From Sweltsa coloradensis (Eukaryota > Arthropoda > Insecta > Plecoptera > Chloroperlidae): a stretch of 64,000 nt of DNA. Shown here one piece after another: positions 46,893 to 59,849 of this stretch. The notes beneath the pieces were generated by a model. The model was not told the origin of the DNA and did no database searches. It saw nothing but the letters and a program-made list of their open reading frames with translations. A program made the position numbers and the translations under genes. The stretch covers positions 183,339 to 247,338 of the forward strand of contig JAMZAV010001452.1 in assembly GCA_024449915.1 (NCBI GenBank). The letters are read 5' to 3'. How positions within the stretch are numbered: position 1 is the first letter of the stretch; every line of letters begins with the position of its first letter.

Positions 46893-47913
46893 ATGGATTT
46901 ATACACATCAGTTGAACGATTGTTTAAAGTGTCCAAACTCTTAGGCTTATTGCCATTATTTCTTGAACTTAAAGTAGGGAACAGAAAATTATACTTTTCT
47001 AAATGTGGATTACTTTATAGTGTGCTATTTTACATTATGCTGGTCATTTTTTTAAAACACCATTCATTCTAACAAGGGGGGCCGAAGCTAAGAGAACCCC
47101 CCTAGTTTAAAAAATCCCTTTCTGTTTAAGGGAAATTTCAGGATATTCTTACCCTGGCTAAAATTTTAGTCTACGTTGTGAAGGGGTAAGCCTGAAAGCC
47201 CCCCGGTGTGGCCCCAAAATTACTTGGGGTTTTATGCGTTCTGAAAACAAAATTTAAAACCCAATTAAAACTTTTAAACTCTATAAACCCCGCTTTTTTC
47301 CTTCTTTAAATTTAACGGGGAAATTTTTTCTTTGCCCATTTCATTCTTGAGGGTTTAATCACTTTTTAAATTTTAAATTTAGTGCTCTACAAACCCAAAT
47401 TTATAAACGATATCAATTTCCCCCAATTGCGGGTAGGACTGGATTTTAAATAGCGACTGGGGCCCGGGCCCCCATTTTTAATCTACATTTTCGTCTTGTT
47501 TTCGATCCCTTTTAAATTGACGAAAAGGATACCACTTAAAAACAAAACCTTTTAAAAAACGGGGGTAAAAATTGTGGATTTTTAAACCAAAACAAAAAGG
47601 GGGGTCTAAGTTTCTTTAAGTCCGAGCCGGCCCCGCCCCGGAAAGTTTTTCCGGGCCCAGATAGCAGACACGGGCTCACATTTTGCCGACCCCCTTTGGG
47701 AACAAAACCAAAATTTCCTCTTCAGCTGGGGTTTTTATCTCAACGATATTCTTCAACGTTTTTTGGGTTTTTTTGATGATTATTTTTAAGCCGGGGGTTT
47801 CACTGTTTTGTTGAAATTTTTTCTCTGCAATTTATTTACACATTTTTTAACAACGTGTTTTCCATTATTTGCAAACCGTCCCCTATCGGGATCCTTTTTC
47901 AAACATCCGGGGA
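46893..47913 (+). pseudogene. Gustatory receptor exon GR-K, running into low-quality sequence
   Basis: MDLYTSVERLFKVSKLLGLL is clean for about 50 codons (better preserved than GR-G: LELKVGNRKLYFSKCGLLYS). From about 47050 homopolymer errors begin and the frame dissolves. The block is recognisable at about 47598-47735 and the exon end at about 47913. The real state of this exon is unknown; it could be intact in the genome. Confidence 0.65.
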
Positions 47914-50430
47914 AAGTAGTTTTTTTAACACTCATTTTTTTATGCACAGCCTTCAAAAATTCTGATAAAGTACTTACTTATCAAGGGGGGAAAGGGCGTC
48001 GCCCGGGAGAAAGCGAATACGGCTGCTAGGCGACACCGCTCCGGCCCTATATACACCTACCAGAGTTTTGGGGGGTTTTCAGCTATCTGCACACGCCGCC
48101 CCCAAAGAGTTTCAATCTTGAAACTCCCGGTTTTAAGACCTGGTATTGGTTTCCCTGACATCCCCAAAAAAATATCAAATCGATCCGACAAATCGTTCTG
48201 TGTTAAAAAAAGGGTCTCAAAATCTTTAAATTCCTTAAAGCCTTTGGGTGGGTGGGTGGGTTTTCTATGAGTTCTCCGCGGAGAGTTCTTTAGCCTACGA
48301 GGGAAAACGGTAAAACTTAAAAAATTAAACTTGGGCCACCTTAGGTTTTATTTCCCACGCATCCTTTTTTCTTTTTAAAAAACCAAAAACGGGGGAACCC
48401 GGGGCCCGGGAGAAAATCAAAATTTGGATGATAATCAAAAAGCGTAAATTTCCAAGGCTTGGTAATTTGTACAAACTTGAAATTTTTAAAACCCTGCTAA
48501 ATTAAAACCCTTATAAATACTTCGTCCAAAACACAAGGGGGCTAAATTTTGGATTTTTCCCTGGGGCCCCCAAAAAAGACAAAAAACATTCTGAAAATTT
48601 AAAAAAATAAAAACATTCAAAAAAAACGCTACAACTGGGGGGTTTCAAACGTGGAATACATTTTGATAAACTCTCCCTTTTTTATCACTTTTGAAATGGG
48701 AAAAGCAAAAATTGGTTAACCCGGGGACCGGAAAAAAAACCAAAAAATTTCAAAAATAGTTAAAATTCCCTCTCTTATGAATAAAACGCTAAAACCGGGG
48801 AAAAAGGTTTAAACTTAGAAAATTTGAAAATTGGGCCCCCCACTCAGGGGTTTTACCTCATTAAAAAAAAACCGGGGGGAAATTTGGGGGCCGGGGGAAA
48901 AAACAAAAATAAAATCAAAATCAAAAACGCGTAAATTTCTCAGGGGGGTGGGGAATTTGGGACGCTTGAAAAAAACATGCCTTTTTCCCTTATAAATTTT
49001 CAAGTGCTTATGGGTAGGGGGCGTTGGTCTTTTTTGTTGCGTAAAAACTGCTTTTTAAAGCGAAAGGGGCCCGGGGTTTGATTCCCCCCTAAAATCAAAG
49101 TTTTTAAAAAAACCCGGAAAAATTTTGGGCTTAAGGGGCTAAAAAACATTCTTGCTTAAAGGGGTTTTTTTAAAAAAGGTTGGGCTTTGGGGTCCGTCCC
49201 AGGGGGAAAATTTAAAAAGCGTTTTTACTCAGGCGGGAAGTTTTGTAAAACAAACTTGAAATTAAAAAGGGGGTTTTTATAACCATTTTAAATATCTAGT
49301 GCTTATGCTAAATGCGGTTTGGTTTTTGTTGTTCGGTATCTGCTTCCAAATTTCCGAAGGGGCCAGGGTTTGAAACCCGCTCCCCAAATCGAAGTTTTTA
49401 ACTTCTGTTTTGGGCTTAAGTCCTATCAGTTTTTTGTCTTAGGAAATTTTTTAAACGGTGACTTTGGAAACCGTCCCAGCAACGAACCCCCAATAATAAA
49501 TTCCCGATTTTTCTGGAAACGCCTTGTTTTATTTTTGGGGGGTGAATCCGCGGATGGGCCCCACTGTCCCCCTAAACCCCTATTGATATATTTCCTATTA
49601 AAAATTTCGAAACTTTTGGGTTTTGGGGGATCGTCCCCCTGTGTCCCATTGCTTGGGGGCCCCAGGGTTTTTTGGGTTGGGGGCGCTTTGGGTTTAAAGT
49701 CCCCCCTGAAAATCAGTTTAATATAACTGAGTGGGGAAAACTCTAAATAAAAAATTTTTTTATTAAATTTAAATTTAAGGGGTTTTCTTTTGGGGGGAAA
49801 CCCTGGGGGCCCAAAAAAGTAAAAAAAAAACTTTGAAACTTAAAAAATTTTTAAACATTAAAAGTCCATCATTCACAAACCTTTTATAGCGAAAAGAAAC
49901 CCCAAAAGATGTGATATCCCCCCAAAATAAAAAAAATTTGTAAAAAGGAAAAGGGAGCCCCCGCTCTCCTTCAAAAAATCTTCGGGTGTGAATGCTGTGA
50001 GATCTAAAAATTGGGGGCCAACTTTTATTCTTTCTCCCTTGGGTTTTTGGGTTTGAAAATAATAAAATCCTTTCGCCTGTTGACGGCCCCCAACCAACCC
50101 GGTTTTTTTTGGGAAAAAAGTAAAAATTTTTAAAAATCGAAGCATAAAAAAAAAGATTGGCCATTGAATTTGGGGTTTATGGGCCCAAAAATTTTTTTTT
50201 TGATTTCGAGTTTTAAAAAATTTACTTTTTTTAAACCCCCAAAATTTGTTGGGTTGGCGCTCGTCCCAAAAACGCGAAAAGATCTTACCTATTTTTCAAA
50301 GCGAAACTAGGGAGAAAGAATAAAAAGCTTGGCTCAAATTCTATATCTCACAGGGTTCCCCGCCGAAAACTTTTGAAGGGGAGCTTGGCTGCCGTCTTTT
50401 TACAAATTTTTGTATTTTGGGGGGATATAA
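47050..50430. other. Second low-quality segment
   Basis: Same error style as 32285-40080. After GR-K it repeats, in order, 15285-17852: the unclassified repeat (47975-48990), two decayed tRNA-SINE heads (about 49010 and 49310), the SINE body and foldback 2 (about 49880-50430). Clean sequence resumes near 50430. Confidence 0.85.
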
Positions 50431-50469
50431 TATTCTTTAAGAAGTTGAGATCAACTATTTTATCCGATG

Positions 50470-51270
50470 TCGTTTAGACGGTTCCCACTCTTACACCGAA
50501 GTTAAGCAGCCTTAAGCGTGGTCAGGGGTAGGTGGGTTAGCGCTCTGCATGAAATAAATAAATAAATAAATAAATAAATAAATTGTATTTAGAGTCTATC
50601 CACTCAGTTATATAACTGATTTTCAGTGGAGGACTTTAAATCAAAGCGACCAAGCCACCCCTGCAGGCTCCGACGCAATCGACGAGTGAGCGATAACCAA
50701 CCAAAGATCGATATTTTCAATAGGAAATATAGCAATCAGTGGTATGGACAGTGCGAACACCCGCGAATCAACGCCAAAATCAACAAGGCCGATTCAGAAC
50801 AACTCTGAATTTATTATGTGCTTCGTTGCTAGGACGGCTCCAAAGTCACCGTTTACAAACTCCTAAGACACGAACTGATAGACTTAAGTCCAAATCAGAA
50901 GTTAAAAAACTACTGACTTTAGCGGGAATCGAACCCTGGACCTTCTGCATTGGAAGCAGATACGCTAACAACAAGACCAACGAGCCACACAAACACACGT
51001 ATATTGTTGGCTATGGCAGAAGGAGTGTTCGAGAGCTAGTGTAACGGCTTCGTTCTCCTCGACGTCTGCTCGACAGTCCGGGTTTGTGGAGGAACCTATA
51101 TGACTGTCAAGGTTACACCGTCTTTTCGGATGGCACATAAAGCATTTGGTCCCCTTGGTACTTTCGAAAGGAATAAACTACTTGCCGATACCGGGTTTTC
51201 CCTCCTCCCTTCTGTTCATATTTCGAAGTGCCTTCATATGAGACGTTAAGTAATATCAAATCAATCAAAC
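50470..51270 (+). mobile_element. 5S-derived SINE interrupted by an inverted tRNA-SINE
   Basis: 50470-50540 is the 5S-like head (ACACCGAAGTTAAGCAGCC, GCGCTCTGC). 51025-51270 is the SINE body and LINE-like tail (GAGAGCTAGTGTAACGGC, CTTCATATGAGACG). Between them a minus-strand SINE (50546-50994) with an AAAT tail and tRNA-like head (GGAATCGAACCCTGG) is nested. Confidence 0.8.
50546..50994 (-). mobile_element. tRNA-derived SINE nested in 5S-SINE
   Basis: Reverse complement of the unit at 16811-17235: (AAAT)n at 50546-50581, body with CACTCAGTTATATAACTG, tRNA-like head ending near 50990. Frames across it are not genes. Confidence 0.85.
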
Positions 51271-52315
51271 CAATTGTCATAAATAGCTTTAGGTTTGCTA
51301 TGTTAGGATGAGTTATATTCAAGTATCGTAAAGTTGTTCATTATATTATTTTTGATAAACCAGAGTTAACGGGTTTTACAAATTTGATATCTGGTCGTTT
51401 AAGGTCATTGTTTTCTAATCCAACAGTCGTAGGGAAAGTGGAAAGTGGTGTGAATGGATCGGAAATAGTGCACATCTTTTCACTTAAAAAATCCAACATG
51501 TTTCGTCAGCGAGACGACAGACTAGTTTTTATCTAGTCAATTGTTATATTCTCGAATTTCATTTGTTGGCCTAACTTCCCCGTCTGGGCCTGTGGTAGAA
51601 TAACTCAGGGTCAGGGTATTCCTCAGTCTATCGTACAGGACTAGACAAGAGTCAAAGTCTAATCATCAGACATCAGCAAGTTTATAGTGGAGAATCTTAC
51701 ACTCCGAATCTAGAGGCGAGCTCTGGCCGTTGATGTGAGAAACTTTCCTTCCCAACCCCCTGCCCGTGGCTTGTTCTGTCCAGCACGGTACTGTCATCCC
51801 TGCATACCTAGGTTTAGAGTGGAGCATTATTGCCTAACAATTGACGCGACCTTAAATTAAACTAACAAAGGTATGTCCGACAAAAGTGTTAGCACATCTG
51901 AAGTACGCAACAAGTGAAGAGTCCAATGAGAAAAAATAAGACTTTAGAGACTGACCCAAATTAGACTCGAACACAGTTGAGCAACAGTTGGCAAGGATCT
52001 TAATGGGGACTTGTACAGAAGCGGCTGTGAGTTGGTCGTAGCACAACTAACAATTTATTAATACATCAAATCAATCAACAATTATTTTCATTAGCAACAC
52101 TATCCAACATTGAGCCAGTCAAGTCTTAAAATACGCTTACAAATATCAAGTTGGTAATCTTAATACATTACACTGTAAGAAAATGACTCATTCCTTGAGA
52201 ACGTAACAACATTGATGATAGCAGTTATCACATTATTTGGACTGGCTTTGAATGAGAAATTATAAACCCCTGTACATATTATAGTCAAGCGGATTAAAGG
52301 ACAATACAAGAAAAA
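51271..52315. other. Spacer, no gene seen
   Basis: 51280-51460 matches 28215-28410 (AGCTTTAGGTTTGCTATG, GAAAGTGGAAAGTGGTG), i.e. post-SINE flank of the F-G unit. 51460-52315 is unassigned and lacks recognisable coding sequence. Confidence 0.45.
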
Positions 52316-54920
52316 TTTAGGGGTTTTGTGGTAGAGGTCTAAATTTTGGACTGTATACTCAGAACAATATTCTAAGAAAATTGCTCGAGGTCCCATGACA
52401 AAATTTGCCCGGTTAAGGGGATGGAAGGGGTTGAAAAAAATGGCATTTTAAAAAATTCAAAAATTTTAAAATATAAAACTAAATTTTATCCTAAGATTAC
52501 AAAATTAATACTATTTTTAGATAAAAGTCCAAAATTTTTTTAAAAAAATACATATTACCAATATGTATATCTAACCATATTTACCCCCTTTTGGGACTTT
52601 TATAAACAATTTTTCACTGTGCTGGGAGGATTGGCCTACCGGGACGTGGGTTTTGTGATAGGGCCGTGAATTTTCCCTAAAATACTCAGAAAAATGTTCT
52701 CTAAAAAATGGCTCGAGGTCCCCTCAAAAAGTGCTTGGTTATAGGAAAAAAAAGGGGGTGTATAAAAAAGGGGGTTGATATAACTAAAATTAATAAATCT
52801 GTATTCAAATATTATATTAAGGACGCCAAAATTTAACATTTATTGTAGATTAAGATCTAAAGTTTAATTTAAAAAATTAAAATTTCACCATATATGTAAA
52901 ATCTGATCAGATTATGCGCCCTGCCCCACTTTTCATAAATTTACTCAATATTAACGAAAGTGTATCGTGTGACCACTTATTTTGTCCCAAATATTCCAAT
53001 ATTACGAATTAGGACGAAAAGAAACATTTGCCATGCCGTCGGTACTTTTTTCACACAATGGACTTTGACCCATTTTCACACATTTACTCCAAAATAACGA
53101 AAGTGTATAGTGTGACCACTTTTTAATCCCAAATTATGTCAATAATACGAATTATGACGTTTTTTTTTAACACCTTGGGCACATTTGTTTTTGGGCTACA
53201 ATCACATTTTCAAAATACAAATGCTTATAACTTTTAAGTTTTTTTTTTATTAAATCGTACAACGCGCACAAGGCAACATACTCGTGAATAATTTGTCAAA
53301 ATTAGGGCTGCTCTAAAATAGCCTGGCAATAGCTTCCGTTATCGTTACAGTTAAAGGCAATGTTAAATCAAAAACCAATATTCCCGTTTCCATTGCAGGG
53401 CCCCCCCTTCCCGGGCTATTGTGAAAAGTCCTTGTGTAAATAACTCAAAAAAATCTAAATGAAAATTAAATCGGAAAGTGTTATGGAAACAAATCTACGA
53501 CTTCCCGTGCACTAATAAAATAAATATACTGTACCTATTTGTATAACACAATAACTGTGCTTTTAAAGAAGATATTTTGACAAGTTTATATAACTAATTA
53601 CCAATTCACTGATCTTTTATCAAAAATACTTACAATAAGAAAACAGTATGAAGACCATATAAAATGGAATATTGATGACCAAAAAAAGACTCATCCCTCA
53701 ACGTGGCTATATTATTATGGCGTTAGCAAAGCGGCCAGTATTCACAGTACATGACTCACACATTTATGAATGTACATTTTGACCAATAGGGTGTTGACAC
53801 TCGACTACAAAAACCACAAATTGTTAGGTTACTCTAAAAAGGCTATTTGACGCTTATGTTAGAAAATGGATCAGAGTCCATTGCGTGAAAAATATGCCCA
53901 AGGTGTTACAAACGAAAATCGTCTTAATTCGTATTATTGACATAATTTTGGGATTAAAAAGAGTGGTCACACGATACACTTTCGTTATTTTGGAGTAAAT
54001 TTGTAAAAAAAGGGTCAAAAATCCATTGAGTAAAAATGTACCCCAAAGGGGTTAAAAATTTTTGTCGTCCTAATTCGTATAATTGGCAAAATTTGGGGGC
54101 AAAACGATGGGTCACACTATACACTTTCGTTAATCTTGAGTAAATGTGTGAAAATGGGTCGAAGTCTATTGTGTGAAAATGTACCCAAGCATTGCAAAAA
54201 AATTCTTTTCGTCCTAATTCGTAATATTGGAATAATTTGGACAAAATATAAGTGGTCACACGATACACTTTCGTTAATATTGAGTAAATTTATGAAAAGT
54301 GGTCAGGGCGCCCTAAATCTGATCAGATTTACATATATGGTGAAATTTTAATTTTTAAATTAAACTTTTGATCTTAATCTACAATAAATGTTAATTTTGG
54401 GGTCCTTAATATAATATTTGAATACAGATTTATTAATTTCTAGTGTTATCAACCCCTTTTCATACACCCCCTTTTTCTCCTATAACCAAGCAACTTTTTT
54501 GAGGGCACCCCGAAACCATTTTTTAGAGAACATTTTTTTTGAGTATTTTAGGGGAAAATACGGCCCTATCACAAAAAACCCCCGTCTGGTAGGCCAATCC
54601 TCCCAGCACAGTGAGAAAATTTGTTAATAAAAGTCAAAGGGTGTTAAAATATGGTAAGATATACATATATGGTAATATGTATTTTTTAAATAAAATTTTT
54701 GGGCTTTTATCTACAATATGTATTAATTTTGCAATCTTAGGATAAAATTAGTTTGATATTTGAATTTTCGGAATTTTTAAAAATGCCATTTTTTAACCCT
54801 TCCACCCCCTTAACCGGACGGGAATTTTTTTCATGGCACCTCGAGGCAATTTTTTTAGAATATTGTTTGAGTATACAGTCCAAAATTCAGGAAAATCTAC
54901 CACAAAACCCCTAATTGTTA
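52316..54920. mobile_element. Large complex foldback element with subrepeats
   Basis: Outer arms 52316-53180 and about 53850-54920 are inverted copies: GAAAATTGCTCGAGGTCC pairs with GGCACCTCGAGGCAATTT, and CTGATCAGATTATGCGCCC with GGGCGCCCTAAATCTGATC. Inside each arm a unit of about 140 bp (GATACACTTTCGTTA, CCTAATTCGTA) is repeated two times on the left and three on the right. The centre (53180-53850) is unique. Resembles Drosophila FB-type architecture. No transposase seen. Confidence 0.8.
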
Positions 54921-55578
54921 GCCTTATCCGCCCTAGCTATTAGTAATTTTGTGTATTGTAAGTACTGAATGGGTTCCAAATGATTAAACATAAGGAGAAA
55001 AGGTAAGCATTTTAATTTTAGTTACGCATTTTGAAGGTTACAAAAGATTTACAAAACATTTGGCCTTCAACTTTTATAATATGGTCATTTCACGCATTTA
55101 CTATAGGTGTCAAAAGATTAGCAAAGGATTTTTTCCTGAACTTTATAATATGGTCATTTCTCGAAAATAATATAGATCCAATTTATTAATAACGATGTGT
55201 CCCTAAACTCAAATGTACATTTTGACAACACACATGTTTTTTCTATAAACAAGTGTCAGGCCCTTCAAATATTATTAGTATTTTCAAACGTGTCAAGCCT
55301 TATTCGTTTTAAATGTTACTAATGGGATCTAGATACTATTTTATTTTGTCTTCATTCTCCTTGGTAGCATGTCACTAGCTAACATCACTAGTTGATGGTG
55401 GGCGATACATCGCATTAGGAGAGGCAAGGCCAGATTCGTATCGGGGGTTTCTAAGGGTGGGAGGGGTGGGTGGTTGAACAGGCACTTCAAATAAATCAGT
55501 ATTTTTCTAAACGGTTGTGTTTTATGATAACTTGGAATATTTTCATGTTAAAATTAGCATCAACTATCTAATTCAGAA
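54921..55578 (+). other. 5' flank of GR-L
   Basis: Short direct repeat (TTATAATATGGTCATTTC near 55072 and 55143). 55210-55420 is shared with the flank of GR-M at 62700-62870 (TAACATCACTAGTTGATGGT / TAACATCATTAGTTGATGG). No gene. Confidence 0.5.
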
Positions 55579-56530
55579 ATGGATTTATACACTGCAGCAA
55601 TTCCGTTGCTTAAAAGTTTCCAGAACATTGGGCATTGCACCTTTCTGCCTTAATGGACTTTTAGGAAATAGAACTTTGAAATTCTATAAACGTGGCTTGA
55701 TTATAAATTTCTTGGTGATCTTCATTCTTATCATTAGTTTTTATTCCGGAATATCTGTCCACTTGTTCAAACTGAAAAGTGTATCAAAAGACCTAATTTT
55801 TCTTTATGCTTGTCGGGCACTTCAGGATAGCTTTAGGTTCTGTATCACTTTGATGTTCATTGTAAAGAGTGGTTTGGACGCTCGCCGTTTAGAAAAACTT
55901 ATAAGCGAAATTCATCTTATTGATAACAGCATGATCTCATTTAAATCAGTAAAACTTTATTTTGCGTGCTTACTTGTATGTTAAAATTAATTTAATGCTG
56001 TCTTTCCTTTACTAGTTTTACAAACAAGTGTTGTGTTATACTTAATTTTTTATAAATCAGATATTTACCCTGTCACTTACGATTCATTTGCCGGATGGAC
56101 AGGATATTTCGTTGCGATTTCAATCTATCATTTTCAAGTGCATATTTTTGCAAGTATCGTTTTTCTTTTGAAACAGAGATATTACATTTTGAATGAAAAG
56201 TTAAATGAATCGGTTGACAAGTCCACACCAAGGAAGATAGAAGTTTGGCACGTGAAGTTCGTGAATAGGCCACGATGGCAAACGATCCGCAAATTTGCAG
56301 ATTTCCATACTGTTTTGTCTGATCTAGTTCTAGAACTAAACTCACTTTTAAATCTTCAATTATTGTTTACACTTGTAACAAACTTTATTGACATAGTATT
56401 AAACTTTGAAAGGCTTGTATATGCTAAAGCATATGATATTGTCGAATCAATTGTGATTCAAACGCTTTTTACATGTTACAACAATATATTTACAACATCA
56501 CTGATAGTGGCCAGCTGTGTTTCTACAGAG
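55579..56530 (+). pseudogene. Gustatory receptor exon GR-L, divergent subfamily
   Basis: MDLYTAAIPLLK, then one extra A near 55613 shifts to VSRTLGIAPFCLNGLLGNRT and a long open segment. Frame is lost near 55962 and regained near 56018, and 56033-56530 is open through GWTGYFVAIS, LLKQRYYILNEK and LVLELNSLLNLQLLFTLV to GAG|GTAGAG (an alternative donor is six bases later, GTATGT). The loop reads PRWQTIRKFADFHTVLSDL, clearly homologous to but not sharing the DNA block of the other exons. Three indels make it a pseudogene or an error-containing exon. Confidence 0.8.
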
Positions 56531-56559
56531 GTAGAGGTATGTGTCTTATTGTTGACCAG

Positions 56560-56800
56560 ATTTATTTTGTCCTGGACTGGCACTTTCATCAAAAATATTT
56601 TTAAATCCTGGACCGGCACCTCCACCAAAAATGTTTGTAAATCCTGGACTGGCACTTTAAAAAAAATGTTTTAAAACCTGGAACGGCACCTCCTCCAATA
56701 TGTTGTAAATTCTGGACGTGCACCTCCACCAATTATGTGAAGAAAAAAACATGACCGGTCCCTTCACTAAAAATGTTTTTAATTCTGAACCGACTCTTCC
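56560..56800 (+). repeat. Minisatellite behind GR-L donor
   Basis: Six or so units of about 33-36 bp (CCTGGACCGGCACCTCCACC, AAAAATGTTTGTAAAT). The first units stay in the GR-L frame and read KSWTGT repeatedly, but they lie in the presumed intron. Confidence 0.85.
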
Positions 56801-57164
56801 ATCATCATTTTATGATGATATTGTTTTTATACCTGGAATCGATTAGGCCTACATAATTTAACTCTCGTGTCGTAAGAACCCGTTCACACGATTTTAACAA
56901 GTTATTAAGCGCGATTTAGGCGACGCTAACCGGGGTTTCGAAAGCTTTGTTATTGAAATTTATTGTGTTGATTTTAACATCGTATTGCCCATTTACTTCG
57001 TCAATATCTGCAGCAATATGACCAAACAGTATTAAAACAAGAAAAACATGTATACATATACATTGTTTGCTAGACCAAAATAGACTAAAACAACGCTGGG
57101 CAAGTAGTTCAATGGGGATTGGAGAATCGGCGGCGGATTATTATTCAAACAACCGATATATCAC

Positions 57165-57332
<168 letters not shown>

Positions 57333-57494
57333 CACCATTTGTTTAATTTCATTATTAATACTTTACAAGATTGTAAGCAATAAAAGTCTAGAAAACGCTT
57401 AAAATATAAACTTCTGAATCGACTATCTGAAAGAGATATTCACCCGCTGAATTGAAAAAATATTTTTCATTCATGCTAACTAATTATGAATTAC

Positions 57495-57740
57495 GAAAGT
57501 AGTAGAAATAAAAATCTGGTCCACCATAACCCGAAAAAAATGTCAAAACTGGTAATTTTCGAACTAGATCCCATCGGCAATAAACTCCCATAAGAAATAA
57601 CATAAGGACAATCTTTATGCCCCGTGACCTTGAAGGATTTTGTTAAAAAAATGGTCATTTTTGACGTACTCTACAGCCATTTCTGTAAATCCGCTTTAAA
57701 AAAAAAATGGTCAAGTGGTTCGGTCAAAATATTCTCATTA
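57495..57740 (-). repeat. Repeat T, inverted copy
   Basis: Reverse complement of 25900-26110: CTAGATCCCATCGGCAATAA, ACTCCCATAAGAAATAACAT, GACGTACTCTACAGCC. Confidence 0.75.
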
Positions 57741-58224
57741 CCAAGAAAGGATGTGATCAATGAATGCATATTTTTGTGTATTTGAGTGTATAGGGCTTAT
57801 ATGTGCACAATTTTAAGACACGATATTATAAAGGGTGATTTTAGATTGGTACGATGGTCTAGTATTTATGAAGAACAAAAAGTAGCAAGTTAAAGCCGAT
57901 CTAAGAAATTCCTTTAATCGCTAATTTTCACCAATTCCAGGATAATAAAACCAAAAAATTCGGGTCAAATCACAGTTACAAGATACAACTTTTAAAATGG
58001 TCATAAAATGGTCATTTTAGTGTAGTCTTATGCTATAGACTAGGTGGTTAAAAAATGGGGGGGGGGGGGGTAATAGCCCCTGTAATGCATAATATTGTAA
58101 ACACAAGAAAACTGTACGTGAGAAAACATAACAAATGTGATAATATGCATTATAATCACAATAACAGTGCTTGCCTTTGCATGAGAAATTATTAACTCTA
58201 TAAGGCCTTCATGTATGATATGTA

Positions 58225-58630
58225 AACAAAACCTTGTAGAAATACAGCCAAACCTTACACACTCAAAAGGAATGAGATCTAAAAAAAAGGGCCAAGCTCA
58301 TCTACCCTTCCACATTTGCGCATTCTTAATTCATAAACGTACAGTGTCCCATAACAGCATCCTTGAAAAGCTTGGCAAAATAGAATTTGCGATTACTAAT
58401 TTAAACGTAATAGTTTAACCAAGTTCTTTATTTCTAAATAATTTAAACGTAAACATGCAAATTCTATTTTGCCAAGCTTTTCGAGGATGCTGTTATGGGA
58501 CACTGTACGTTTATGAATTAAGAATGCGCAAATGTGGAAGGGTAGATGAGCTTGGCCCTTTTTTAGATCTCATTCCTTTTGAGTGTGTAAGGTTTGGCTG
58601 TATTTCTACAAGTTTTTGTTATGTGTGTGA
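58225..58630. mobile_element. Foldback element 6
   Basis: Arms 58225-58393 and 58455-58630 are reverse complements with a CCTTGTAGAAATACAGCC / GGCTGTATTTCTACAAG outer part and AAGCTTGGCAAAATAG inner part. Same family as element 5, about 30 bp longer per arm (ATGCGCA, CTTAATTCATAAACG retained). Confidence 0.9.
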
Positions 58631-59849
58631 TCGCATTACATGTTCAAGTTCCATTACAAAATGATTTGTTAAAATATAATATTTTTATCAAAGTTGATTT
58701 AAATTTTTTTATGGTTTTAACAATAACAATAGGATGTAGAATATCTATTCCCGGATTCATGTAATCCTGGGTAAAGGTGGTTTATAACCATGTATAACGA
58801 CGGTAAAGGACTGGTTAAGTCTAGGCAACTCACATCCAATTAAACTTTCCTATGTACAACAAACGTACAACTAATGTTAATTTACCCCTATTTCACTGCA
58901 TCCACAGCCATGTAAATCATCAGATAATAAAAAAAAAAGAATATTGAAAATTTTCACCATTTTTTGTTTTACATGTGACAGGAGATTGCGTGAGTTTTTT
59001 AAAAAGAAAAGAAAAGGCTTATTATTGCCGTAAATTTTGGAATAGCCTAGGACTATCATACCATTGTTTATCTGCATTAAGCTTTTAGTAATCAAAACTA
59101 GTTTTTTGTACGGGAAGTGTGGTCAGAAACAAGGTTGTGCTGGCCTGGGGTTTTGACTAAGAAAGGTCTAGGGCTTGTCAAACATGAAGTGTAAGTATTT
59201 ATTTAAACTAGTCCTATAGCCTAATGGAAAATTTAGAACCCACACTGTTGTATTATAAATAATTTTCTACATCTGGGTAGGCCAGGGGGCGGTTTCTGAT
59301 TTGTTTATTAGAGGTATAATGACGCCTTTTCTCGTTCCACACAAAGAAGAAAAATTTTAAAATGTCCGCCCATTTGTTTACGTATCGCACTTTCCCACCT
59401 AACTCTGCTTGTACCGTCAACAAGGTCAAGTAACTATAGTTTCTTGTTGATTGTATGCCTAGTGTATAAGGCTTATTTTAAAACCTTTATTGGAAGCCTT
59501 CTAGCAAACTTTTTCAATTTTTTTTCAAAAGAGACTATTTACTATAACCTTAATTTCCATGTTAAAATAGGAACTTGTAGCCCCCCCCGGTCTGGCAGCA
59601 ATCACGGGCCGATTGAACTGGACGAATTAGCTTGTTAGCAGTAGCAGTAGCTAACATCCTTAAACGTGATTTGAGCATGTTTCAAGCCATTTTTTCACAA
59701 GAAGGAATGGACGTACCCCAATAAAATGGCATGTGTGTCAGGTACCTAAATAACCTCGATTGTGATAGTTTTCAAGTTCACATCACGTTACATGACGGTC
59801 TGGGGAACACCTCGAAATCACCCAACTCTGCTTGGTGTATAAGGTGCTG

